Shown one piece after another: positions 54,539 to 63,116 of a stretch of DNA of 64,000 nt; within the stretch, counting starts at the first letter, position 1; the number at the start of each line of letters is the position of its first letter. Source of the stretch: Candidatus Poribacteria bacterium (GTDB lineage Bacteria; Poribacteria; WGA-4E; PCPOR2b); NCBI GenBank assembly GCA_003635265.1, contig PYIZ01000033.1:187605-251604 (forward strand), written 5' to 3'. The position numbers and the translations under genes were made by a program. Below the pieces are notes generated by a model. The model searched no databases. It was not told the origin of the DNA and worked only from the letters and a program-made list of their open reading frames with translations.

Positions 54539-55422
54539 TCCTCCAGTGTATCCCTTAACATCTTGGCGTGTGCCAAGAGACTTTCAATTTCGACGTCGTC
54601 TTGGTTTTCCAGTAAGGTCTTAAATTCAGCGAGATTTTCGATTGTCGAGTCAATCATCGGTAGCAGCGCGTGGGCATTTTGCATGAAGATTGCCCGCCAA
54701 AGCTGTGGTGAACCCGCCGCGATGCGGGTGGTATCACGGAAACCGGTAGCAGCGAAATCAAGTGCTTTTGCTGTGTCATTACCGATTTCTCCCACTGTGT
54801 TTGTTAGAATAGAAGCGATGAGGTGGGGTAGGTGGCTCGCACCCGCGATAAGCAAGTCGTGTTCGTTTGGAGAAAGATGAGACACGTGTGTGTCAACAAA
54901 TTGCCAAAGGTCCGTGACGAGCTGCAACGCCTGCGGGTGGGTGTTGTTCGTTGGGGTCACAATACATTTTGCACCGTCAAAGAGGTCTGGGCGTGCCGAT
55001 GCGACGCTCGTCTGTTCTGAACCGGCCATCGGATGCGATCCGACAAAATACAAATCGGGAGCGGTTAGGAAATTTTCAATCTCCTTGATGATTTGACCCT
55101 TTATACTGCCAACATCGGTAATCAATAGAGGTCGGGAATCAGATATCCGGACCTCTGCGATACGCTGCACCATTTCGGGGATTAGATCCACCGGTGTTCC
55201 AACAACTACTAGATCTGCATCATAAATCCCAGTATTAAAATCGGTAGTTGCGTTGTCAACTGCACCGCGTTCGAGCGCGATGTCGAGCGTCTGCATCCGC
55301 CTACCGAGTCCGATGATTTCTCCGCGGAAACCTTTGGCTTTCAATGCCAATCCGAGAGATCCACCGATTAAACCGACACCTAAAATGGTTATGTTTCTGA
55401 TCTGACTAAAGTCTGCAAACAT
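54535..55422 (-). CDS. tyrA: Prephenate dehydrogenase
   Basis: 295 residues. NAD-dependent conversion of prephenate to 4-hydroxyphenylpyruvate for tyrosine. Seen: ILGVGLIGGSLGLALK Rossmann motif, TDVGSIKG, the HPMAGSE motif with the catalytic histidine, and the helical dimerisation domain (about 170-295) with GASHLPHL. Upstream AGGAAAGT. An arogenate dehydrogenase cannot be excluded by eye. Confidence 0.93.
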   Translation of the reverse strand: MFADFSQIRNITILGVGLIGGSLGLALKAKGFRGEIIGLGRRMQTLDIALERGAVDNATTDFNTGIYDADLVVVGTPVDLIPEMVQRIAEVRISDSRPLLITDVGSIKGQIIKEIENFLTAPDLYFVGSHPMAGSEQTSVASARPDLFDGAKCIVTPTNNTHPQALQLVTDLWQFVDTHVSHLSPNEHDLLIAGASHLPHLIASILTNTVGEIGNDTAKALDFAATGFRDTTRIAAGSPQLWRAIFMQNAHALLPMIDSTIENLAEFKTLLENQDDVEIESLLAHAKMLRDTLEE

Positions 55423-55596
55423 ACTTTCCTATGCTCACTCTTCATGATATACTTCAGAGATTTTATAAATTACCGGCGTTTTTGTCAAGTGCTTTTTCGA
55501 CATGACGGTTTATCAGCGATAGGCGGAAATCGGTCTATCATCATCACGCAATTTTACACGATTCATTGAAGTAAACGGGAGGTTCCTAAAGGGACA

Positions 55597-56094
55597 TTGA
55601 AAAACCTAGAGTTCAAAGCAAAATGTGATTCGCTCGATGCGCTTCGCGGACGACTTGTAGATCTCCAAGCTGAGAATCGCCACACAATGAAACAGCTCGA
55701 TACCTATTTTAACGTTCCCCAAGGCAGGTTAAAGCTGCGGGAAATCGATACCGATAAAGCGGAACTCATCTACTACGAGCGTTCCGATCTGGCAGAATCA
55801 CGTTATAGCAATTATCAAGTATGCGATATTCCTGAACCCGAGATTTTCAAACAGATTGCGACAATGGCTTGGGGCGTGAAGGCTGTTGTTGAGAAGCGGC
55901 GGGAGTTGTGGATGTTTGGTGACACGCGCATCCATCTGGATGAGGTAAAAGATCTCGGTCAGTTTGTCGAATTAGAGACAGTAATTCACAACCAAACGGA
56001 ACCGGAGGCGCAGGAGGAACACCAGCTTGTGAAGGATGCACTTGGCATTAAGGAAGAGGATCTGGTTTCCGTATCATATAGCGATCTGATTTGA
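55597..56094 (+). CDS. CYTH-domain phosphatase/cyclase-like protein
   Basis: 165 residues from TTG 55597, the first residues (KNLEFKAKC) matching the N-terminus expected for CYTH proteins. Seen: LEFKAK as the first motif strand (ExKxK, a common variant of ExExK), DTYFNVPQGRLKLREID, VVEKRRELW, and DEVKDLGQFVELETV, which line the triphosphate tunnel. Family members act on triphosphates (thiamine triphosphatase, class IV adenylate cyclase) or polyphosphate. Activity unknown. Confidence 0.85.
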   Translation: MKNLEFKAKCDSLDALRGRLVDLQAENRHTMKQLDTYFNVPQGRLKLREIDTDKAELIYYERSDLAESRYSNYQVCDIPEPEIFKQIATMAWGVKAVVEKRRELWMFGDTRIHLDEVKDLGQFVELETVIHNQTEPEAQEEHQLVKDALGIKEEDLVSVSYSDLI

Positions 56095-56404
56095 AAGTCG
56101 CTATGGCGTGTTGAGGTGTGGTAGCGCGTAGGTTGGGTTGAACGGTGAAATGCCAATCACTATCAACCACAATAGAGGTTCCGTTTTTCAATAGCATCCG
56201 CTTATAGCTAGTTTGAGTGAAACCCAACTGTATAAAAACTATGGTAAATTCTAAAAATAAATAGACATTAAAAGTAGTAGGCACATGGCTTTGCATCCCG
56301 ATTTATCGGGGCGCCGTGTGCCGTAACTCCGCGAACAAAGTCCTGACCTCGCTCGTTCACAGTATCTAATTAATTCTAAAATCTACCATAAATTGGAGGA
56401 AAAC
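56095..56404. other. Intergenic region with a long-arm hairpin and a MITE-like element
   Basis: GTTGGGTT (56132-56139) and AACCCAAC (56221-56228) are inverted 8-bp arms 81 bases apart. The MITE-like element fills 56240-56390 and ends just before the aminotransferase ribosome-binding site (GGAGGA), so its right arm forms that gene's upstream region. No gene is seen here. Confidence 0.55.
56240..56390. mobile_element. MITE-like element, copy B (151 bp)
   Basis: Left end TATGGTAAATTCTAAAAATA and inward-read right end TATGGTAGATTTTAGAATTA match at 21 of 26 positions. The right arm agrees with that of copy A at 25 of 26. The core holds a nested hairpin: GGCACATGGC/GCCGTGTGCC (56280-56289, 56313-56322; one G-T wobble) around CCCGAT-TT-ATCGGG (56297-56310). 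No coding capacity. Confidence 0.78.
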
Positions 56405-57526
56405 GTGATTGATTGGGACAAGTGGCGAAAACAGTTTCCGGTAACAGAGAAATATATCTACCTGAATCACGCGGGGGTTGCTCCGCTTCCGTTATGCGTC
56501 CATCAGGCGATGGGATATTTTTTAGACGATGCGACCGATAACGGTGCGGTCAACTCTAAGCGTTGGGAGGCTACGGCTGAGAGATGTCGTGCAAACGCTG
56601 CCAAACTGATTAACGGTGATGTTGACGAGATAGCGTTCATGAAGAACACCTCGCAGGGTATCATCATCGCTGCAAACGGGATTGATTGGCGTGAAGGCGA
56701 CAACGTTGTGACGACGGCCGTGGAATTTCCGGCAAATGTTTACCCGTGGTGGAGCCTGAAGCGGCTCGGTGTGGAAACACGAATGGTGCCGGAACGGGAC
56801 AGACGCATTCACATTGAGGATATCGAGGCAGCGATTGACGAGCGGACACGCTGCGTAACCATCAGCCACGTCGAGTTTGCATCGGGGTTTCGGAACGACA
56901 TCGCAGCGATTGGCGATATCTGCCGAAAAAGAGGGCTTTGGTTTGTGGTAGATGCCATACAGAGTGTGGGCGCGATTGACTTGGACGTGAAGGCTTCAAA
57001 GGTTGACATCCTTGCCGCCGACGGTCATAAGTGGCTGCTCGCACCTGAAGGCGCAGCAATCTTCTACTGTGCAAAGGAGAAACAGGACGCATTAATCAAC
57101 ACCAATGTCGGCTGGGCGGGTGTCGTCAATCCGAGGGATTTTTTGAGCTACGATTTTACCCCGCAACCGGCTGCAACCCGCTTTGAGGAAGGATCGTATA
57201 ATAGCGTTGGCTTGTATGGGCTCAATGCAGCGATTGAACTGCTGCTAGAGGTTGGAATTCCGAATATCGAGCGGCGGATCTTGGACCTGACAGATCGCCT
57301 CATCGAAGGACTCCGCTCCAAGAACTACCGGCTCTTGACACCCCCAGGAGAATCCGAGCGTTCCGGTATTGTGGTATTTGAAAGTAACCGACATACATCA
57401 ACCGATTTGGTTGAACGACTCAGGAGTGAAAACGTTATCGGGGCAGAGCGGGGTGGCGTCCGTCTCTCACCACATTTCTATAACTCGGAAGCAGAGATAG
57501 ATCAGGTATTGGCATTGCTACCATAG
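56405..57526 (+). CDS. Class V aminotransferase-family PLP enzyme (cysteine-desulfurase-like)
   Basis: 373 residues from GTG 56405, just after GGAGGAAAA. Seen: YLNHAGVAPLP at the substrate entry, MKNTSQGI phosphate loop, VVDAIQSVGAIDLDV with the PLP aspartate, DGHKWLLAPEG with the Schiff-base lysine, and RFEEGSYN. These fit the IscS/NifS/CsdA-like subfamily or a related selenocysteine lyase; there is no iscU or suf gene beside it, so the specific role is open. Its promoter region overlaps MITE copy B. Confidence 0.88.
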   Translation: MIDWDKWRKQFPVTEKYIYLNHAGVAPLPLCVHQAMGYFLDDATDNGAVNSKRWEATAERCRANAAKLINGDVDEIAFMKNTSQGIIIAANGIDWREGDNVVTTAVEFPANVYPWWSLKRLGVETRMVPERDRRIHIEDIEAAIDERTRCVTISHVEFASGFRNDIAAIGDICRKRGLWFVVDAIQSVGAIDLDVKASKVDILAADGHKWLLAPEGAAIFYCAKEKQDALINTNVGWAGVVNPRDFLSYDFTPQPAATRFEEGSYNSVGLYGLNAAIELLLEVGIPNIERRILDLTDRLIEGLRSKNYRLLTPPGESERSGIVVFESNRHTSTDLVERLRSENVIGAERGGVRLSPHFYNSEAEIDQVLALLP

Positions 57527-57561
57527 GCGAGGGGTGCCTTTCTATTAGCTAGAGATTTCCG

Positions 57562-57590
57562 TTGCAGAAAGATGCTGATTGACGTATAAT
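57562..57590 (+). promoter_or_regulatory. Sigma-70-type promoter upstream of the first TolB-like gene
   Basis: TTGCAG (57562-57567), 17-base spacer, TATAAT (57585-57590), a near-consensus housekeeping promoter about 106 bases before GTG 57696. Confidence 0.75.
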
Positions 57591-57695
57591 AGCCTGAATT
57601 GCGACCTTGATTGGAAAGGGGCTTCCCTACACAAGCTGACCTCTATCACCCCCGGAGGATAAAAAACTGGTTTGAGACCAGAGGAGGAAAGACAA

Positions 57696-58685
57696 GTGCA
57701 ACGGAGATACAACCTCGCCTATTTTATTTTAGCTAGCGTTGTCGCCTCGGGTTTAACGCCGTTGATGGTAGACGCTGCTCCACAGGCACAGATTGCCTTC
57801 ACGTCCAAGAGGGATGGGAACTTTCATGGGCACCAGAACATCTACGTGATGGACGCCGATGGAGACAATCCGCGAAGAGCCATTAACAAGCCCTTTCATA
57901 GCTTTAATAACTGGGATCCTTCATGGTCTCCAGATGGTAAACGCATCGCTTTCGTGTCTGAGAGAGCTAGGCACTGGGAAATCTACATGATCGATGCCGA
58001 TGGGGATAATCTGCGAAGACTCACTAACAACCACTTTGCTGCTAAAAACCCCTCGTGGTCTCCAGACGGTAAGCACATTGCTTTTACTTCCAGCAGGGAC
58101 GGAAACTTGGAAATTTACGTGATGGATACCAATGGGGACAATCAGCGCAACCTCACCAATAGTCCCCATCTGGAATGGTATCCCTCATGGTCGCCGGATG
58201 GTAAACGTATTGCTTTTACGTCTAATGGTGAGGGCGGATTGGCAATCAAGGATGGAAACTTAGAAATCAATGTGATGGACGCCGATGGGGGTAATCAGCG
58301 CAACCTCACCAATAATCGCCATAATGACTCGGAACCCTCATGGTCTCCAGACGGTAAGCACATTGCGTATGCTTCTTTTAGAGATGGTAACCGCGAAATC
58401 TATGTGATGGACGCTGCTGGGGGTAATCGGCAAAATCTCACGAATAATCCCTCTAAAGATTTTGAACCCTCATGGTCACCTGACGGTAAACGCATTGCCT
58501 TCGTATCTAATAGGGATGGTAACTTTGAAATCTACGTGATGGACGCCGATGGAGCTAATCCACGAAACCTTACCAATAATCCCCATGATGATACTGATCC
58601 TGCATGGTTTGACCCTGCTTTTTCAGTTGCTCCCGCAGGTAAGAAATTCGTGATATGGGGCTGGATCAAACGGATCAACCGATAA
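57696..58685 (+). CDS. Exported TolB-like six-bladed beta-propeller, copy 1
   Basis: 329 residues from GTG 57696 (GAGGAGGAAAGACAA upstream), supported by the matching N-termini of copies 2 and 3; the frame is open from TTG 57672. Seen: signal peptide (about 1-30), then six blades, each built on the pattern PSWSPDGK(R/H)IAF, (D)GN.EIYVMDADG.N and LTNN. Ends with a conserved tail FVIWGWIKRINR shared by all three copies. TolB-type propellers bind protein partners in the periplasm. A domain-poor protein, likely a periplasmic scaffold or sensor. Its own 85-base leader is similar to the one before copy 2. Confidence 0.9.
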   Translation: MQRRYNLAYFILASVVASGLTPLMVDAAPQAQIAFTSKRDGNFHGHQNIYVMDADGDNPRRAINKPFHSFNNWDPSWSPDGKRIAFVSERARHWEIYMIDADGDNLRRLTNNHFAAKNPSWSPDGKHIAFTSSRDGNLEIYVMDTNGDNQRNLTNSPHLEWYPSWSPDGKRIAFTSNGEGGLAIKDGNLEINVMDADGGNQRNLTNNRHNDSEPSWSPDGKHIAYASFRDGNREIYVMDAAGGNRQNLTNNPSKDFEPSWSPDGKRIAFVSNRDGNFEIYVMDADGANPRNLTNNPHDDTDPAWFDPAFSVAPAGKKFVIWGWIKRINR

Positions 58686-58883
58686 CTGCCATTATCGAGA
58701 AAATAGCGTTTGCTGAGATTTGGGCGTGTACAGGGGCGGGTCATAAACACCAAGGGTGGAGCACAGCCTTCACGCGATAATAAACCCAGCTGCCTCTTTA
58801 ATTGGAAAGGGATTGCCAACCCAAGCTGATCTCTATCAACCCCAAAGGACAAGAAACGATTTGAAAACAGAGGGGAAGAACAG

Positions 58884-59876
58884 ATGCACCGGAGATACAA
58901 CCTGGCACATTTCAGTTTAGCTAGCATTGTTGCTTTTGGACTAACGCCGCTGATGATATGCGTTGGCGCACAGGCACAGATTGCCTTCACGTCTCAGAGG
59001 GACGGAAACAGGGAAATCTACGTGATGGATACCAATGGGGCTAATCAGCGAAGACTCACCAATAGCCGCCTTGTGGACTGGGATCCCTCATGGTCGCCAG
59101 ACGGTAGACACATTGTCTTTACGGGTAATGGGCGGCCCGGAGACTGGGGAGCTAGGGGTGGAGATTTGGAGATCTACTTGATGGATGCCGATGGGAGTAA
59201 TCCGCGAAGACTCACCAATAATTTCCGTCAGGATACTGATCCTGCGTGGTCTCCGGACGGTAAGCACATTGCTTATGCTTCCACCATAGATAGGCGGAAC
59301 AACGAAATCTATGTGATGGACACCGATGGGAGTAAACTGCGAAAACTCACGAACAGTGGTGACGTTCATATTCATAACTGGGAACCCTCATGGTCTCCGG
59401 ACGGCAAACGCATTGCCTTCACGTCTAATAGAGATGAGAACTTGGAAATCTATGTGATGGACGCCGACGGCGGTAATCAACAAAGACTCACGAACAGTGG
59501 TGACGTTCATATTCATAACTGGGAACCCTCATGGTCTCCAGATGGCAGACGCATTGCTTTTACATCTAATAGGGATGGGAACTCGAAAATCTACGTGATG
59601 AACACCGATGGCGGGCAACAGCGGAACCGTACTAGAGATATGCCTGGTGAGGATCCCTCATGGTCGCCAGATGGTAAACGCATTGTCTTCGTGTCTGAGA
59701 AGGATGAGAACAAGGAAATCTACACGATAAACGCCGATGGCAGGAGGGATCCGCGAAGACTCACCAAGAATCGCCATGATGATACTGATCCTGCATGGTT
59801 GAACCCTGCATTTGCAGTTGCTTCCGCAGATAAAAAAATTACGCTGTGGGGTTGGCTCAAACAGATCAACCGCTAA
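58884..59876 (+). CDS. Exported TolB-like six-bladed beta-propeller, copy 2
   Basis: 330 residues; ATG follows GAGGGGAAGAACAG. Seen: signal peptide (MHRRYNLAHFSLASIVAFG...), six blades and the tail ITLWGWLKQINR. One blade has been duplicated in frame: 54 identical bases recur at 59345-59398 and 59486-59539, 141 bases (47 codons) apart. Likely periplasmic protein-binding propeller; specific partner unknown. Confidence 0.9.
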   Translation: MHRRYNLAHFSLASIVAFGLTPLMICVGAQAQIAFTSQRDGNREIYVMDTNGANQRRLTNSRLVDWDPSWSPDGRHIVFTGNGRPGDWGARGGDLEIYLMDADGSNPRRLTNNFRQDTDPAWSPDGKHIAYASTIDRRNNEIYVMDTDGSKLRKLTNSGDVHIHNWEPSWSPDGKRIAFTSNRDENLEIYVMDADGGNQQRLTNSGDVHIHNWEPSWSPDGRRIAFTSNRDGNSKIYVMNTDGGQQRNRTRDMPGEDPSWSPDGKRIVFVSEKDENKEIYTINADGRRDPRRLTKNRHDDTDPAWLNPAFAVASADKKITLWGWLKQINR

Positions 59877-59938
59877 ATGTCATCATTAAGAGAACGTAAG
59901 GATAAGAAAGCGGGTTGCGAACAGAGGAGTAATAACAG

Positions 59939-60883
59939 ATGCAACGGAGATACAATCCCGCACATTTGATTTTAGCTCGCGTTGTAGTCTTGGGGCTGTC
60001 GCTGTTGATGGTAGAGGTTGACGCACAGGCACAGGTCGTCTTCTCATCTAATAGGGCTGGGAACTGGGAAATCTATGTGATGGATACCGACGGGAGGAAT
60101 CAGCGAAGAGTCACTAGAAATCCTTTTCCTAACGACCAGCCCTCATGGTCTCCTGATGGTGAACGCATTGCTTATACTTTCAGTAGGGATGGGAACCTCG
60201 AAATTTACGTGATGGACACCGATGGGAGGAATCCGCTAAACCTTACCAATAATCCCCATCGTGATGCGAATCCCGCATGGTCACCGAACGGTGAACACAT
60301 TATCTTTGATTCCAAGCGAGAGGGGAACCGTGAAATTTATGTGATGGACACCGATGGGAAGAATCTGCGAAGACTCACTAACAATCCCGTTGATGATTGG
60401 CAGCCTTCATGGTCACCAGACGGTAAAAGCATTGCCTTCGTATCTGGCGGGGATGAGAATCGTGAAATTTACGTGATGGACGCTGATGGGGGTAATCCGC
60501 TAAACCTCACCAATAATCCCCATGACGAATTTCATCCCTCATGGTCTCCGGACAGCAAACACATTACCTTTGCTTCCACTAGGGATAGGAACTTGGAAAT
60601 CTACATAATGGACGCTGACGGGGGTAATCAGCAAAATCTCACTAACAATCCCGCGCTTGACTATTTACCCTCGTGGTCACCGGATGGCGGCCACGTTGTC
60701 TTCTCGTCTGATAGGGCGGGGAACTTTGACATCTACGTGATGGATGCTGATGGGGGTAATCCGCTAAACCTCACCAATAATCCTCATGAGGATCTTAATC
60801 CTGTGTGGTTCGGTCCTGCCTTTTCAGTTTCTCCTACAGGCAAGAAATTCACGATATGGGGATGGCTCAAACAGGTTGACTGA
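59939..60883 (+). CDS. Exported TolB-like six-bladed beta-propeller, copy 3
   Basis: 314 residues; ATG follows GAGGAGTAATAACAG. Seen: signal peptide (MQRRYNPAHLILARVVVLG...), six blades and the tail FTIWGWLKQVD. The leader shares AACAGAGGAGTAATAACAG-like wording with copies 1 and 2. Blade sequences have diverged from the other copies. Same proposed role. Confidence 0.9.
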   Translation: MQRRYNPAHLILARVVVLGLSLLMVEVDAQAQVVFSSNRAGNWEIYVMDTDGRNQRRVTRNPFPNDQPSWSPDGERIAYTFSRDGNLEIYVMDTDGRNPLNLTNNPHRDANPAWSPNGEHIIFDSKREGNREIYVMDTDGKNLRRLTNNPVDDWQPSWSPDGKSIAFVSGGDENREIYVMDADGGNPLNLTNNPHDEFHPSWSPDSKHITFASTRDRNLEIYIMDADGGNQQNLTNNPALDYLPSWSPDGGHVVFSSDRAGNFDIYVMDADGGNPLNLTNNPHEDLNPVWFGPAFSVSPTGKKFTIWGWLKQVD

Positions 60884-60898
60884 AAACTACCATTCGAT

Positions 60899-60927
60899 TT
60901 TCAATGGGTGGTAACTTGAGCTATAAT
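60899..60927 (+). promoter_or_regulatory. Possible promoter of the UxuA-like gene
   Basis: TATAAT (60922-60927) with a weak TTTCAA (60899-60904) 17 bases upstream, 41 bases before the start. The -10 is consensus, the -35 is poor. Confidence 0.4.
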
Positions 60928-60967
60928 AGTTGTATTAGAAGATTACGAGACAATCGGAGGGGGCTGT

Positions 60968-61936
60968 ATGTACATTCAGGATCTGCTCAGTTGGGAGCAG
61001 TTTAACGACGAGAATCTAAGTTTTTTTAACGCTATCGGAATTGATCGGCTTTGTCTTGATATTCGTGGTATGCACCGCGTTGACCCCACGCTAGACCTGC
61101 GAGATGGAGTAGATAGGACAGATTTCTTCGAGGCAGCAAGGGCAAAGACCGAGGCGCATGGGCTAGAGTTATATAGCATCTTTATGGCAGGTTGGGACGA
61201 AATTGCGCTGGGGTTGCCTGATCGGGATGAGAAGATTGAGGCATGGTGTACGATGCTTCGGGGCATCAGCGCGGCTGGCATCCCTGCACTGGGATACAAC
61301 TTCAAACCGATGGGGAATTTCCGGACAACGTCCGCTACAGGCAGAGGCGGTGTGTCGTACAGTACCTTTGATTACGATGAGTTCTCACAGAACCGCCCCA
61401 AACCGCACGATCCACCGGTTTCGGAGGAAGAGATGTGGCAACGTATAACGTACTTCCTCGAAGGGGTAATTCCAGTGGCTGACAAAGTCGGGGTGCGGAT
61501 GGCGCTGCATCCGGATGATCCACCAATCCCTGAACCACTAGGGGGTGTAGCACAGATTGTATCGACCCTCGACCAGTACCGACGGATTTTCGACATCGTC
61601 CCATCCGATTCCAACGGAATGCTGTTCTGTCAGGGGTGCGTCACCGAGATGGGGGTAAATGTCTATGAAGCGATTCACGAGATGGCTACTAAAAACAAGA
61701 TTGTCTTCGTGCATTTCCGTAATGTCCGCGGATGCCTGCCCAGTTTTCAAGAGGTCTTTCTCGATGAAGGTGATATAGATATGCACCGAGCGATGGGGAT
61801 CTATCGAGATGGGGGCTTCAACGGTCCCTTTATGATGGATCACACACCAGGGTTCCCACAGACAGACGCAGGCAGAGCGGGTCAGGCATACGCGGTCGGA
61901 TATATTCGGGGGGTGATTCAGTCAGTATATCGGTGA
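60968..61936 (+). CDS. Mannonate dehydratase (UxuA)-like TIM-barrel protein
   Basis: 322 residues; ATG follows GGAGGGGGCTGT. Seen: metal/substrate segments ALHPDDPPIP, MLFCQGCVTEMG, VFVHFRNV, DEGDIDMHRAMG and MDHTPGF, which match the UxuA pattern (dehydration of D-mannonate to 2-keto-3-deoxygluconate). Shorter than classic UxuA (about 390-400), so a divergent member or another xylose-isomerase-like enzyme. It would fit with the uronate-dehydrogenase-like and enolase-superfamily genes at the window start as part of sugar-acid use. Confidence 0.82.
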   Translation: MYIQDLLSWEQFNDENLSFFNAIGIDRLCLDIRGMHRVDPTLDLRDGVDRTDFFEAARAKTEAHGLELYSIFMAGWDEIALGLPDRDEKIEAWCTMLRGISAAGIPALGYNFKPMGNFRTTSATGRGGVSYSTFDYDEFSQNRPKPHDPPVSEEEMWQRITYFLEGVIPVADKVGVRMALHPDDPPIPEPLGGVAQIVSTLDQYRRIFDIVPSDSNGMLFCQGCVTEMGVNVYEAIHEMATKNKIVFVHFRNVRGCLPSFQEVFLDEGDIDMHRAMGIYRDGGFNGPFMMDHTPGFPQTDAGRAGQAYAVGYIRGVIQSVYR

Positions 61937-61943
61937 AACGAAT

Positions 61944-62060
61944 AATCCGTAACGAGTAATACGTGAGATCTTTTCTGCACTCATTACGCAATACGCAATA
62001 GGTGTTTAGTCAGTAGGTCGAGATTCGTATTTCGACACCCCAATGTCAACAGAACCCAGC
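61944..62060. repeat. Intergenic repeats: ACGC-type degenerate repeat and family 1 hairpin copy B
   Basis: 61944-62000 holds GTAACGAGTAATACGTGAG and CATTACGCAATACGCAATA, an imperfect inverted pair related to segments at 17920 and 45281. 62011-62060 is family 1 copy B, with stem GTCGAGAT / ATTTCGAC (62017-62036). Between the UxuA-like gene and the end of the NHL gene. Confidence 0.6.
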
Positions 62061-62098
62061 GGCTAAGATGTTTCTTCCAATGTAATAGGCTATCTTAC

Positions 62099-62950
62099 TT
62101 ACACACGAACAAACTTATGCAGCAGATTCTCAACGCCGACTTCGCCGATATATATGTCTCCGTGCCGGTCTACCCAGATGCCGTGGGCACCGTGGGGCGC
62201 ATCGTCCGGTCCGCCTAGCACGTTCCAGCAGGTGAGCAGCTTGCCATCCCTGTTAAAGATGCTGACACCGCCGCCTTCAGCAATGTAAACGGTATCGTCT
62301 GCGTCAATGTATAATCCGCAAGGGCCAAGGCGCCCTGGCCACTCAGAAAGGAAACCGCCGTCAGGGTCAAAAATTTGGATGCGATTATTCGTTTCTCTGT
62401 CAGCGACCAACACTCTACCTTCTCGGTCCGTAAAGACATTATGAGGAAGGGTAAATTGCCCCGGTAATGCCCCTTCTTTGCCCCATGTGTTTAGCAGGGT
62501 TCCATCGGGCGAGAACCGATGAATCTGATGCTGACCGTAACCGTCCGAAACATAAATGTCACCGGTTGGGGCAACAACAGCGCGAGTCGGCTGGTTGAAT
62601 GGTTCACCGTAGCCACCCGGCTCATTTGGAGTTCCAAGCGTCTTTAGGATTTGACCTTCTGTAGTGCAGATACGCACCGTGTGGTCGCCACAGTCGGCGA
62701 TGTAGATACGATCTTCTGAGTCAATAAAAATCTCGTGAGGCAGGCTGAGAAAGTCCTCGCCCCATGATGAGAGACAGCGACCGTCTCTGTCATAGACTAC
62801 GATGGCAGGGTTCGGCTCGCGGTCTACAACATAGACCTTGTCCTGCGAATCAGCTGCAACACCTGAGGCAATGCCTAGTGTGCGACCGTCGGGACCCTGT
62901 CCCCAACCTTTAACGACTTGGTAAGAATGTTCACCACTTCCTAGTATCAT
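62099..62950 (-). CDS. NHL-repeat beta-propeller protein
   Basis: 283 residues from ATG 62950, seven bases after AAGGAGAT; the open frame goes on to 63025 without a site. Seen: about six NHL repeats with the pattern (L)P.xVFTDREGRVLVADR.NNRIQIFDPDG.F. No signal peptide, so cytosolic as drawn. Similar proteins include peptidyl-glycine alpha-amidating lyase-like and NHL scaffold proteins. Function unknown. Confidence 0.85.
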   Translation of the reverse strand: MILGSGEHSYQVVKGWGQGPDGRTLGIASGVAADSQDKVYVVDREPNPAIVVYDRDGRCLSSWGEDFLSLPHEIFIDSEDRIYIADCGDHTVRICTTEGQILKTLGTPNEPGGYGEPFNQPTRAVVAPTGDIYVSDGYGQHQIHRFSPDGTLLNTWGKEGALPGQFTLPHNVFTDREGRVLVADRETNNRIQIFDPDGGFLSEWPGRLGPCGLYIDADDTVYIAEGGGVSIFNRDGKLLTCWNVLGGPDDAPHGAHGIWVDRHGDIYIGEVGVENLLHKFVRV

Positions 62951-63116
62951 AATTAATATCTCCTTATTTCGTTTCTGGATACTGAGTTTCCAAACGGGTA
63001 GGCTATCCGTCTTGTCCAAATACATACATTATAATAGCACACTTTTCCAAACATCCCGAATCTAAAAATTTCCTAACTTCTTCATCGAAAAGCCAAATCT
63101 TTCAGGATTGCCTAAG

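Noticed and set aside
57696..60883. CRISPR array
   Set aside because: The periodic sequences are protein blades in frame, with no conserved spacers or repeats of 24-40 bp at even spacing.
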